A DNA stretch of 64,000 nucleotides, taken from positions 1 through 64,000 of the forward strand of contig JAUCBJ010006053.1 of assembly GCA_032718475.1 (NCBI GenBank), read 5' to 3'. Below, piece by piece: positions 31,249 to 42,085 of the stretch; the stretch's first letter is position 1; each line of letters starts with the position of its first letter. The notes under the pieces were generated by a model. It was not told where the DNA came from. It was given only the letters and a program-made list of their open reading frames with translations, and did not search any database. Source of the stretch: Nemertoderma westbladi (lineage: Eukaryota > Xenacoelomorpha > Nemertodermatida > Nemertodermatidae). The position numbers were made by a program, and so were the translations under genes.

Positions 31249-31700
31249 TTGCTGAGCTATCGGTTAACTTCTCTCTCTTGCATTGCAGGTGACAACACAA
31301 TAATGTTTCCAGTTTTATCTCTACAGACTATGGCCAGAGTTTCATTGCCTTTAAGGGTCTTCCTTGCATTCTCATGTTCTAATGAAAGATTCATATTTTT
31401 CTTTCCATTTATCCTCCATATTGGTATCTTATTGATGGTTCTATATAAGTCGCAAATAAGGTCTCAGACACTTCTTATTACGTTGCATTGTCAGGATATA
31501 GAAAAAGCTTCAAGGCTATATATAAAAGTGCTCCCTGAATCAATCCTAGATGTTCATGTAGGCGTGGTTCTTGCTACATGGTTTGCGGTGAAGTAAATGG
31601 CATGTTCAGGGTCCAGACTCTCCCCCCTGATCCTATCGCTTGGTTGGAACTCAACCATATCCCCTAGATGATCTCGAGATCGAATGATGTTCCACATACT
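31249..31700 (-). pseudogene. Decayed coding remnant, minus strand
   Basis: On the minus strand, about 31700-31560 reads DMVEFQPSDRIRGESLDPEH then AIYFTANHVARTTPT, and after stops LSLEHENARKTLKGNETLAI near 31390-31310. The composition looks coding, but I do not recognise it. The plus-strand open frame at 31249-31596 is probably its shadow. Confidence 0.3.
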
Positions 31701-33439
31701 CCCTGTATGTGCATCCAAAACGTCTGTCACCTTTTATTTATGTGTTGGTCTAAATGAAAAACCTAAACTTAGTAGGCAAGTTTAGAATTAATCTGTTTCT
31801 AGTATGGTATTGCCTAAGGAATCAGTCATAATAGCATTCTCAATGAATCCTGAATTATAAATCAGAGTTTTGACCAAGGTGCTCTTAAATGGTTATTCAA
31901 ATCAAGGGAGTATTCAAGAAATTTGCAATATTCCTGTTTAACTGTATGAAATGATTTTATAATTATATAATTTTGACCTATTATTTTTTATTTCTATGTA
32001 GATGTTATATTCTCTTCTAAACCAGATCAAAATCATATTTGGAACGAAATGAAATCCACTTATTATAATATTATTGTACTGAAATTGAATTAACTAAATG
32101 CCCTTATATTAATTATTATTATTATTATTAGTTGGTGTCGTACATGAAACAATTAGAAAATTGCACAGTACAATATACATAATTAAAGCACAAGGAGAGA
32201 AAAAAAAAGAAGAACTAATATACATAAATGGTGAATATAACAATAATATTGCAGTAATAAGTGTGTCAATGTAATTGTACTGAAATTGAACTAACTGAAT
32301 CCACAATCAAAATAGTGTATTATTCTATAAAATGTAATTGTTTGTAGAATGACGTCAAAGTGAAAAAAAAACATGTCATTAAACTCACTTTACCTCCCTT
32401 GTCAAACCTGCCACTTAATGATGGTCTTCCATCCGACTTTTCATGACAATGGTCTTCCATCCGACTTTTCATATCTTTTATGCTACTTCTCACGTTGCAT
32501 TATTTCCCTACTGAGAGGAGTGTAGATCGTAAGCCTATACATTTGATACTAGCATTCATTCAGAGGAAGATAACAATTCAAGTAGTATGGATGGATAAGG
32601 TAGACAGTACAATCAGAGTTGGAGAAACTGCTTCTCTTTGCTTCATTTATATTGTTTCCTCTTTTGCTGTTCTCGGATGCGATTGCATAGTGACATGAGT
32701 TCGCAAGCTGATCTGGTTCATTGCATGAGCATATTTCATAATACCTTTCCATATGCCGCCCTCCAACATAACTCGACGCATTGCAGATATGCATTTTGTC
32801 TATCAGTAACCATACAACTCTTGAACGCAGTTCCATATTTGAAAAATATCTGCGATAGAATCGCTTATAGTCCTTACTGTTAAACGTGATGGTAATCATA
32901 TGCAATAATCTAACTGAGGGTTATGGTGGATTTTTCCGAAGTTTCATGTAGCAAGACCCAGTCTTGTTACTTGAATACCACCAATCAAAAGTTAGAGCGA
33001 GATCTCATGTAGAGTATATTTTTACATTTTTCGGCAAGTTAATTATCAATATAGAGTGCAGAATAAAATGAATATTTAACACAATACAATTGATTGTATC
33101 ATGTTGTTCAAAAAGGTTGATAAGTTCCATTAATTGTGACCAGAATTTAGTTTTTGTAGGAAAGTTCAGATGCTTCACACACAACAACTTGTAAGCTTCA
33201 TAGATTATGCTACTGTTATGAGTCCAGAGCTGTTGCTATCAAAATTATCAGCACAGTTAATATGATTGAGATAAATACCCCAATCTTGTATTGGGCCTTC
33301 CTGTGCGTGACCTGATTATCCTTAACCCAGATGTCGCGTCTTTGTCCTTGATAAATGACTCAGCAACAGCAACAAGTATGCCCGGAAGTCGCTTGTTGAG
33401 TTCTTTAAGGTCATTACTTTTTCACTATTTCCCTCTATG
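31701..33439. other. Non-coding, AT-rich
   Basis: It contains an (ATT)n tract at 32113-32130 and the short direct repeat ATGGTCTTCCATCCGACTTT (about 32422 and 32450). No gene is recognised. Confidence 0.45.
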
Positions 33440-34446
33440 AAATACAGCTGAGATCTGTGGTCTGCAAAACAATAGTGATTACATCGAACAGGGCATTGAG
33501 ATCAGAGGGAAAGCTGTGGCCTCCTTGCTTAGGTCTAAATGCGACAAATATTAGTTCGTTAAAGATCTGGGGTCGGGGTCGTATGCACCAAGCGCTCTAA
33601 TTAGACTGAACAACCTAGTTCAAACTAATTAGATTGAAACACAATCTAAACCGTATTTACCAAGATTAGAACGATCTAATAAGTTGGTAAATTAGTACTA
33701 ACTAATTTAACTACTAGTAGTAGATAAACTAGTTTGAATTCTAACTAAAATCATTCAGTCAGGCCTTTTCTCATAAGTACTGCTGGGGTGTAGCAGTACC
33801 TGTACCTGTGCTGCTCATTCAATTAATTACAATATTAGTAGGCCTAAGCCTACATTTCAGTGTGGGGTGAGCCACGTTAAAGGAGCGCGGCGCGCCGTAT
33901 TGGGGTAATTTGTGAACCATAGGCCTATGTTATGTTTATAATTTCACTGTAGGAAACTTTTAACTAAGAACTCAATTTTAGTTAACTTATGAAACTGATG
34001 AAAAGTTAATCAAGACACTACTATATATACTGTAAATTCCACATGACATAGTTATACTGTACATGCATACTCTCTGGCCCGATTGCAAGAAAAGTAACTA
34101 GGTGCAAAACTAGAAAGCTTAGACTAGATAGCCTAGTGTTAACTAGGTAGTATTATTTTTCAGTTGCAATAAAACATTTCAAGTACACACTTCTTAGTTG
34201 AAACTACCCTTTCTAGTACATACTTGAAAAGTGGTTGCAAGTAAAGTAACTAACCTAGTAAGCACTTGGTGTAAGTAGTTTGCACTACCTAGTACATACT
34301 CGAATTTTTCTATATAGGTCAGGCGCTATCTAGATAGCCTAGTAAGGTCTTCTAATTGGCTAATTTTATTTCGCGCTCGCAGTATAAACTACTGTAAAAG
34401 AAAAAAAAATTTTTTTTTTTGCCGTTAACGTTATCATTAGCAGAAC

Positions 34447-35490
34447 ATGAATTATTATTTCAATTTTATGGTTATAGAGAGTAGAAGAACATTGCGGAGA
34501 GAGTGTGTTTTTAGAGATAGACTTAATCCATTGGAAAAATATGACGATATTGAATTAAAGTGCCTATTTAGGTTTGAACGTGCAAATATAATTCGACTAA
34601 CTAATGATCTATCGCCATTTATTGAACGCTCAACAGGTCGAGGGTATGCTTTAATGGCTTTACAACAAGTCTGCTTAAGCCTGCGATTTTATGCAACGGG
34701 GTCGATGCAATGGACTGTTGCCAGCTGGATAAATGTAGACAAATCAACAGTGTCGCGTACTGTGTGGCGAGTAACTGGTGCAATTTTGAATGTTTACAGT
34801 GGTTCATTTCAAGTTGGACCAACTGTTCGAGAAGGATTTTTTGACAAATTTGGTCTTCCAAATATAACTGGGGCTATTAATTGCACTCACATAAGGATTA
34901 TTGCACCACCCGCTGTATACCAACCTTGTGAGTATATAAACAGAAAGAACTTTCATTCTCTCAATGTACAGGCTGTTTGCGACAGTAACTGCTATTTCTT
35001 GGACGTTGTAACATCATGGCCTGGATCAGTTCATGATAGTCGAATATTTAAAAATAGTGGAATATACAGGAAACTAATGTATGGTGAACTATCTGGTACA
35101 TTATTAGGTGACAATGGCTATGCTCTTTCAGAAATTTGCATTGTTCCATTTCTGAAACCGGGAAATCCCAGAGAGGAGTTTTGTAATCGTGTTCATAAGA
35201 AAGCTAGATGTACGATTGAAAGATCATTTGGTCAGTTAAAGCGGCGGTTTTACTGTCTCGGTAGTGTGTTAGGAATATCGCTTGAACGAGTTCCTAAAGT
35301 AATTACGGCTTGCTTTATACTTCACAATCAAGCCAAGATGTTTTGTGACCCAGACACGTTTGATGATCATGAAGAAGATGACAATGTACCTATACCAGTT
35401 CCAATGCACTCTAGCACATATATAAGAAAAATGGGTGAGAAAAAGAGAAAAGAGGTGGTTGATTTTTCACAACAATCTAATCCATCTTAA
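34447..35490 (+). CDS. PIF/Harbinger transposase, left copy, D145N
   Basis: This 347-codon uninterrupted DDE_Tnp_4 nuclease begins MNYYFNFMVIESRRTLRREC. An N-terminal helix-turn-helix-like region (YALMALQQVCLSLRFYATGS, DKSTVSRTVWRV) precedes the core: GAINCTHIRI, SWPGSVHDSRIF (second Asp) and CTIERSFGQLKRRFYCLGSV (Glu). The family's first catalytic Asp is normally in GAIDCTHIRI. Here codon 34879-34881 is AAT (Asn145), so the protein should be catalytically dead although the frame is open. The Myb/SANT-like partner protein usual in Harbinger is not seen within the arms. Confidence 0.93.
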   Translation: MNYYFNFMVIESRRTLRRECVFRDRLNPLEKYDDIELKCLFRFERANIIRLTNDLSPFIERSTGRGYALMALQQVCLSLRFYATGSMQWTVASWINVDKSTVSRTVWRVTGAILNVYSGSFQVGPTVREGFFDKFGLPNITGAINCTHIRIIAPPAVYQPCEYINRKNFHSLNVQAVCDSNCYFLDVVTSWPGSVHDSRIFKNSGIYRKLMYGELSGTLLGDNGYALSEICIVPFLKPGNPREEFCNRVHKKARCTIERSFGQLKRRFYCLGSVLGISLERVPKVITACFILHNQAKMFCDPDTFDDHEEDDNVPIPVPMHSSTYIRKMGEKKRKEVVDFSQQSNPS

Positions 35491-35508
35491 TCCATAATAA
35501 TCATATCA

Positions 35509-36564
35509 TCATCTCAATATATCTGATGGATTAGATTGTTGTGAAAAATCAACCACCTCTTTTCTCTTTTTCTCACCCATTTTTCTTATATATGTGCTAG
35601 AGTGCATTGGAACTGGTATAGGTACGTTGTTATCTTCTTCATGATCATCAAACGTGTCTGGGTCACAAAACATCTTGGCTTGATTGTGAAGTATAAAGCA
35701 AGCCGTAATTACTTTAGGAACTCGTTCAAGCGATATTCTTAACACGCTACCGAGACAGTAAAACTGCCGCTTTAACTGACCAAATGATCTTTCAATCGTA
35801 CATCTTGCTTTCTTATGAACACGATTATAAAACTCCTCTCTGGGATTTCCCAGTTTCAGAAACGGAACAATGCAAATTTCTGAAAGAACACAGCCATTGT
35901 CACCTAATAATGTACCAGATAGTTCACCACACATTAGTTTCCTGTATATCCCACTATTTTTAAATATTCGACTATCATGAACTGATCCAGGCCACGATGT
36001 TACAACCTCCAAGAAATAGAAGTTACTGTCGCAAACAGCCTGTACATTGAGAGAATGAAAGTTCTTTCTGTTTATATACTCACAAGGTTGGTATACAGCG
36101 GGTGGTGCAATAATTCTTATGTGAGTGCAATCAATAGCCCCAGTTATATTTGGAAGACCAAATTTGTCAAAAAATCCTTCTCGAACAGTTGGTCCAACTT
36201 GAAATGAACCACTGTAAACATTCAAAATTGCACCAGTTACTCGCCACACAGTACGCGACACTGTTGATTTGTCTACATTTATCCAGCTGGCAACAGTCCA
36301 TTGCATCGACCCCGTTGCATAAAATCGCAGGCTTAAGCAGACTTGTTGTAAAGCCGTTAAAGCATACCCTCGACCTGTTGAGCATTCAATAAATGGTGAT
36401 AGATCATTAGTTAGTCGAATTATATTTGCACGTTCAAACCTAAATAGGCACTTTAATTCAATATCGTCATATTTTTCCAATGGATTAAGTCTATCTCTAA
36501 AAACATGCTCTCTCCGCAATGCTCTTCTACTCTCTATAACCCTAAAATTGAAATAATAATTCAT
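35509..36564 (-). CDS. PIF/Harbinger transposase, right copy, triad intact
   Basis: This mirror copy of the left gene, 351 codons, ends SDILR because the stop differs in the spacer. The first catalytic Asp is present (GAIDCTHIRI, codon complement at 36130-36132), as are SVHDSRIF and CTIERSFGQLKRQF. About a dozen residues differ from the left copy (for example R8 versus M8, A15 versus T15, E187-like versus D). By sequence it could be an active nuclease; activity would normally also need the DNA-binding partner protein. Confidence 0.93.
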   Translation of the reverse strand: MNYYFNFRVIESRRALRREHVFRDRLNPLEKYDDIELKCLFRFERANIIRLTNDLSPFIECSTGRGYALTALQQVCLSLRFYATGSMQWTVASWINVDKSTVSRTVWRVTGAILNVYSGSFQVGPTVREGFFDKFGLPNITGAIDCTHIRIIAPPAVYQPCEYINRKNFHSLNVQAVCDSNFYFLEVVTSWPGSVHDSRIFKNSGIYRKLMCGELSGTLLGDNGCVLSEICIVPFLKLGNPREEFYNRVHKKARCTIERSFGQLKRQFYCLGSVLRISLERVPKVITACFILHNQAKMFCDPDTFDDHEEDNNVPIPVPMHSSTYIRKMGEKKRKEVVDFSQQSNPSDILR

Positions 36565-37008
36565 GTTCTGCTAATGATAATGTTAACGGCAAAAAAAATA
36601 TTTTTTTTTTCTTTTACAGTAGTTTATACTGCGAGCGCGAAATAAAATTAGCCAATTAGAAGACCTTACTAGGCTATCTAGATAGCTCCTGACCTATATA
36701 GAAAAATTCGAGTATTGTACTAGGTAGTGCAAACTACTTACACCAAGTGCTTACTAGGTTAGTTACTTTACTTGCAACCACTTTTCAAGTATGTACTAGA
36801 ATAAAGGTTTCCTTTCAACTAAGAAGTGTGTACTTGAAATGTTTTATTGCAACTGAAAAATAATACTACCTAGTTAACACTAGGCTATCTAGTCTAAGCT
36901 TTCTAGTTTTGCACCTAGTTACTTTTCTTGCAATCGGGTCAGAGTGTATGCATGTACAGTATAACTATGTCATGTGGAATTTACAGTATATATAGTAGTG
37001 TCTTGATT

Positions 37009-37114
37009 GGAAGCAGGACAATTCGGTCCCGGACAATTCGGTCCGGACAATTCGGTCCCAAAACATGCATATTAATGGGACCGAATTGTCCGGGACCGAA
37101 TTGTCCTACATCCG
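37009..37114. mobile_element. 106-bp palindromic MITE in right arm only
   Basis: Built from repeats of GGACAATTCGGTCC and its complement around an ATGCATATTAAT centre. It is flanked by the 8-bp duplication TCTTGATT (37001-37008, 37115-37122). The left arm has the uninterrupted site at about 34000-34015. Superfamily unknown. Confidence 0.9.
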
Positions 37115-37524
37115 TCTTGATTAACTTTTCATCAGTTTAATAAGTTTACTAAAATTGAGTTCTTAGTTAAACGTTTCCTACAGTGAAATTATAAACATAA
37201 CATAGGCCTACGGTTCACAAATTACCCCAATACGGCGCGCTCCTTTAACGTGGCTCACCCCACACTGAAATGTAGGCTTAGGCCTACTAATATTGTAATT
37301 AATTGAATGAGCAGCACAGGTACCGGTACTGCTACACCTCAGCAGTACTTATGAGAAAAGGCCTGACTGAATGATTTTAGTTAGAGTTCAAACTAGTTTA
37401 TCTACTACTAGTAGTTAAATTAGTTAGTACTAATTTACCAACTTATTAGATCGTTCTAATCTTGGTAAATACGGTTTAGATTGTGTTTCTATCTAATTAG
37501 TTTGAACTAGGTTGTTCAGTCTAA

Positions 37525-37990
37525 TTAGAGCGCTTGGTGCATACGACCCCGACCCCAGATCTTTAACGAACTGATATTTGTCGCATTTAGACCTAAGCAA
37601 GGAGGCCACAGCTTTCCCTCTGATCTCAATGCTGTTTTGAAGTAGTTCCTGTTCGATGTAATCACAATTGTTTTGCAGACCACAGATCTCAGCTGTATTT
37701 TGGTGCGCTGTCTTGCAGGTAACAGCACCTGAATTAAGGTGCTCTTTAAAAGACCACAGTTGAGCTGTAACGTCAGCAGTAACAAGAATAGGTTAGTCGC
37801 CATGCCCCTGTTCCATAATGGCAACAGTGCCGCCTGTACTGGTGGTAGGAGACAGGATGGGCAAATTAATTTCCAGAATGTGATTATTATTTGGGATACC
37901 AGTACCTTCAGCATCATAGACAATGGTGGCACCTGCTCAGATTCAGACAAAGTTTTAGATGAAGGCTAGCTACCGCTACCGTTACCCAAA
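37525..37990 (-). pseudogene. Possible coding remnant beside Harbinger arm
   Basis: One minus frame reads ADVTAQLWSFKEHLNSGAVT then EIRGKAVASLLRSKCDKY, with one stop upstream. Its last part is duplicated in the left arm (33440-33550). A helical accessory or Myb-like protein of the element is possible, but I see no diagnostic motif. The 141-codon frame at 37525-37950 may be a shadow of it. Confidence 0.3.
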
Positions 37991-38124
37991 GCTAGGATCA
38001 TTTAATCTCTTTGGACTGAGCAATAATGGTAGGGCTAGGGCAATACCGGTAGGCCTATATGAGCATGTATCAACTGTGCATTTTTGTTATTTGTGTTATG
38101 TAACATTTTATGTAGACGCAACCA

Positions 38125-38140
38125 CCCCCCCCCCCCCCCC
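38125..38140 (+). repeat. Poly-C tract, 16 bp
   Basis: Uninterrupted run of C. Run length in an assembly may be unreliable. Confidence 0.95.
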
Positions 38141-38890
38141 GCCCTTTAGATTGTGCAATGTATGGACGTTACCTATTATAATATCTAATAAAGGGTACAT
38201 GACTACTGTAACTTACCCATGAATCATGAATACTTGATATATTTAATTTATTTACTTGATTGCAGAATTCTTATTCTGCAATGGTGATAAAGTCAAAAGT
38301 CAATTTAGTGGTTGAACATTATTGACACTTATATTATTTTTAAAAACAAATACCGGGGTTGAGACTAGTGTAACATCATTCAGGGTTTTAAGTTTGTGAA
38401 AGTCAATTTTTATTCTGATATTTCATGTCAGTTACGAAGGTGAAATTGATTTAGATTTTGGCGCCCTATCTCACAGTTTTTTGGATGATTTTTGAGAATT
38501 CCAATAAAAAATTACTTTAAGGAGACCTCGAGTGGTCTTATTCCTAAAAAGAGATATATCTCCTGACTGTTTGAAACTGAATCGCTATAATGTATAACAT
38601 TGCAAGGAGGAAGAGTACTTCCCCTTTGAGAACATATTTGTAAATATGTTTTCTTAGGCGGCATTGATAATGTATTGCAAGCATTCATCCTGAGTGTGTC
38701 GATGTTAACTGAAAGAGCAGGGTTCCAATCTTCGCAAGATATGATAATAATTTATTGCGAATATTTAACACTACTGATACAGTAAAACAAGTGAAGCAAA
38801 CTTGTTTCATGAAGACTATGAGAACCAACAGAAGTTGGCTGATTTAGAGTGGAATTTTACACAATCAGAATATCTGACTGTCAGTATGAT
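38141..38890. other. Non-coding flank of BEL insertion
   Basis: AT-rich; no gene or repeat is recognised. It ends in ACCTC, the left copy of the BEL target duplication (38891-38895). Confidence 0.5.
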
Positions 38891-38895
38891 ACCTC

Positions 38896-40157
38896 TGTAA
38901 AAGCTTCTGTGGGATATAACTGGCCCTTTTGCTTCGCAATCCAGTTTCCCCCCAGGCGCTGGAATACTCTAAAAGGGGTCCTCTAACTGTATATATATTC
39001 CCCTCGCCCGCAAGGTACCTTTACAGGTGTTTTAACGGACATAAAAGTCATTCTGCTATATACGTGTTTTAGCGGACATGGTAAGGCAAAAAACCTGCAA
39101 TGCGACAAATACCTTTCATAGCTTAGCCGTGATGATTCATATTACGACATCTAACAGCTGGTTGCTGACATGGAAACAGCCATTGGACGCATGGTTCTTT
39201 GTTTGGCTTGAGCCAATCAGAGCGATTTTTCCTGTCAACGTGTAGCTTTTCGGTCGATCATAAGGAGTGTGTTCAGTCTTACAGTTTTTTCTTGATACTT
39301 TGTGTTATTGCTATCTAGGCCAGAAACAACGGCTCTAGAGTCAATTAGTTTCATACTTTAGAAGAAACATTAGTAGGCTAAAATTATAGAGCGTATGACT
39401 GTTATCAGTTCTTAACAACTCATATCACATATCGGTCCATATCAGTTCATATCATAACTTAACATACCGTCTTAATGCTGTTTAGTGTTGTGTTTTGGTT
39501 GAATATCATTTGGAGAACATATATAAAGAACCCAAATTTCCCAATTTTCTTGATACACTACAGGTTAGAGAGACGGGTTATATATAGCGATTGCGACTTA
39601 TGTTGTTGTGGTTTGTAGTGAATTTAATGCTATTTGATAAGCACTACATTGGTCCGTTGCTATTCCCTTTATATGTGATAAAATTCATTGACGGTCGGCA
39701 AATTAGTGAGCAGTATTGTGTGTTACCGGTAGTGTGCATGATTGTGACTGATAACTAAGCATTTCCTAAAGAATGCGCCTCATACGTGAATCTTAAGCCT
39801 TGCCGACTTACCGTTGTGATTAGTGTAAGTCATATCTCGGTTTACTTAGATAGAGCGCCACGTCCTAAAGGAACTGTTAATATTTCCCGAAAGTAAATAA
39901 TATTAGTCAGAAATTAATTATTAACGATCAATCGAATAATACAATACAGTAAGCTTCACTGCAATAATAATTTAAGCCCTCAGAATCCAGTCTCCCGGGA
40001 ATATCCAGCGGGTGAATGGACGCGCACTAGGCTGGCTTCTGCTAATGTTGTGTTTATTGGTATTAAATATTTGTCATCTTCTAAAGTATATCTATAAACC
40101 AAAAGACATATAAATTTTGGCAGGTTAAACTGCTAAAGGTCTTCAAAAGCGCGTACA
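38896..40157 (+). repeat. BEL 5' LTR, 1262 bp
   Basis: TG...CA termini. CTGTATATATATTCCCC at about 38987 could be a TATA-type promoter element. The sequence is repeated as the 3' LTR with four visible substitutions. Confidence 0.95.
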
Positions 40158-42085
40158 ATAACAGTCATTGACTTTATTGCAGTAAGCAATAAAGTTGAAA
40201 GTACCGGTCAACCGGTACTGCTGTAGGTCCGTAGGTCCAACTGTCAGAACCGGTACTTCTGTAGGTCTGTAGGCCCAACTGTACTAACCGGTACTTCCAG
40301 TCTAAGTACATTAGTATTATTCGATTTGATTAATGTATACCGGTAGGTCTCGATATTAAATCGGGGACGCCTGGTTTTTATTGGGATTTTACTTAGGTCT
40401 ATTTCTGTCAGTTTTATTTCCTAGTAAGTTAATATTGAGCTGAAGACGTGTAAGTCTGCTCAGATTGTTCAGATAATTGTAGGCCGGACTGTTGTCAGAT
40501 TGTTGTTGGGTTTGGAGAGATTACGGCGTGTGTAGAGTTTGTCTGATAAAGTGCCAGTTAGTAAGTTGGGGCAGCCATATGCTGTAAGGTCAATCCCCTC
40601 TTAAAGAATAAGTCGTACTACCGTGTTAGAACGCATACTAACTAACCGTTTTGGAATCTGCACATACAGTAGTTTATTTAGGCTTGGTGGTAGTCTGCCA
40701 GCGTTTGGTCTGTATTTTGTTTGAGTATTCTGTACGGGTAGCGTAATATTTATTATTCAGAGTTTATGCGATTATTCGCAACATTCATGTCCCCAAGTTT
40801 ATTCCTACAGTAATTGTGTTTGTTATACATACCGTTATAGTTAAATTAACCCCGGTACTACACGGGCTGCTTGGCGTAGGACAAGACTGGTGATTTTGTG
40901 CACCGGTCACTCCAGCAGATGCCGTGGTTCTTTTAACTGTTCAAGTATATTTAACTACTGATTATTTGTTGTACCAGTACTTGTACCTAATTTAGGGTTT
41001 AGTGTACAGTGCTTTCCGAAGTAATTAGTGTGTAGGCAGTATATTTGTGTTGTAAAGTGGTTAATAGGCACGTTGGATCTGGTAGTCCGCGGTAATTAAC
41101 TTCCAGGTAGGAACACTCCGTGATACATAACGTAGTACCTATAGCGATACGGCTATAGGTCGTCAGGCGGTGGTATTTTCCTATCTGGACAGTGCAATAT
41201 ATTTACTACTACTTATTATTTTCAAACACCGTAGTACCCTGTCCGTTGTAATAACCAGAATTCTAACCCTTTGTTAGACTGGTTTGTAGTTTCCCTGTAA
41301 AATTACCCTAAAAATTCGTACGTAATATTTTTGTTGTGTTTAATTAGAGATTTAATCTCACCCGTATCGTAAGTAATTTGTAGTATTAAGTAACTTAGGT
41401 AAATTAGAATTATCTGTTTTAGTGTCCCATAGGTAGCACTTCACTGAGAGCGCACAGCTTCTGTGTAGTGACTTCCCCCAGAAATAATAACATTTATTTC
41501 AAATATTGACAAAACCCCTTTTAAACGGGTATATATTTATTATAAATCAACTCAAACGATTTATAAATAGTAGGCCCGCCATACAACAACTAGGTCTCAA
41601 TATCAGTTGGACTACTGCTTAAATAACGGTAACAAAGTAAGTTAAAGTAACCAAGTAACCCTAAAATATTCAGAAATTCAATTATTCTAAAATAATTGAC
41701 ATACCGGTATTTACCATAGGCTTATTATATTTATTTCTATAAATTTGAGCTGAAATTATACCGGTACTCTGTAATTAATTCTAGTCCATAATTATACTTA
41801 TATATACTATCAGTGTAAGCTGTATACCGGTATTCACGATAGGCCTATTATATATTTATATATATTTGTGCTAAAATTATATACCGGTACTCTGTGACAA
41901 ATCTAGTCTGTAATAATACTTATATATATACTATAAGCATACCGGTATTCTAATATATTATATATATATCACGCTACACTGAGTAGCAGTATCGGTAATT
42001 AATTACTAGGCTAACAGTGATACTGAATTGCTAGACTTGCTTTAGCTGTAATCATAGCAGTAGGCATTCAACTGTACAAACAAAC
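40158..42085 (+). other. BEL 5' leader, non-coding
   Basis: About 1.9 kb without a gene. ACCGGTACT/TACCGGTA words recur: three ACCGGTACT phrases in 40200-40300, several more at 41700-41960. Some of these sit in a ~130-bp degenerate direct repeat (GTATACCGGTATTCACGATA near 41821 and similar stretches nearby). It may contain packaging or promoter functions; nothing diagnostic is seen. Confidence 0.5.

Larger units (their letters stand above)
33440..37700. repeat. ~2-kb-arm inverted duplication (palindrome)
   Basis: Left arm 33440-35486 and right arm 35525-37700 are reverse complements with few differences, separated by a 38-bp spacer (35487-35524). Outer boundaries share AAATACAGCTGAGATCTGTG. 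The right arm is longer by an inserted 106-bp MITE with its 8-bp duplication and by a small GAACTACTTCAAAAC insertion near 37641. Each arm holds one complete Harbinger transposase gene pointing to the centre. Possible element ends are GGCCCGATTGCAAGAAAAGT (34077, mirrored near 36940) and GGTCGGGGTCGTATGCACCA (33571, mirrored at 37554). Confidence 0.93.
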
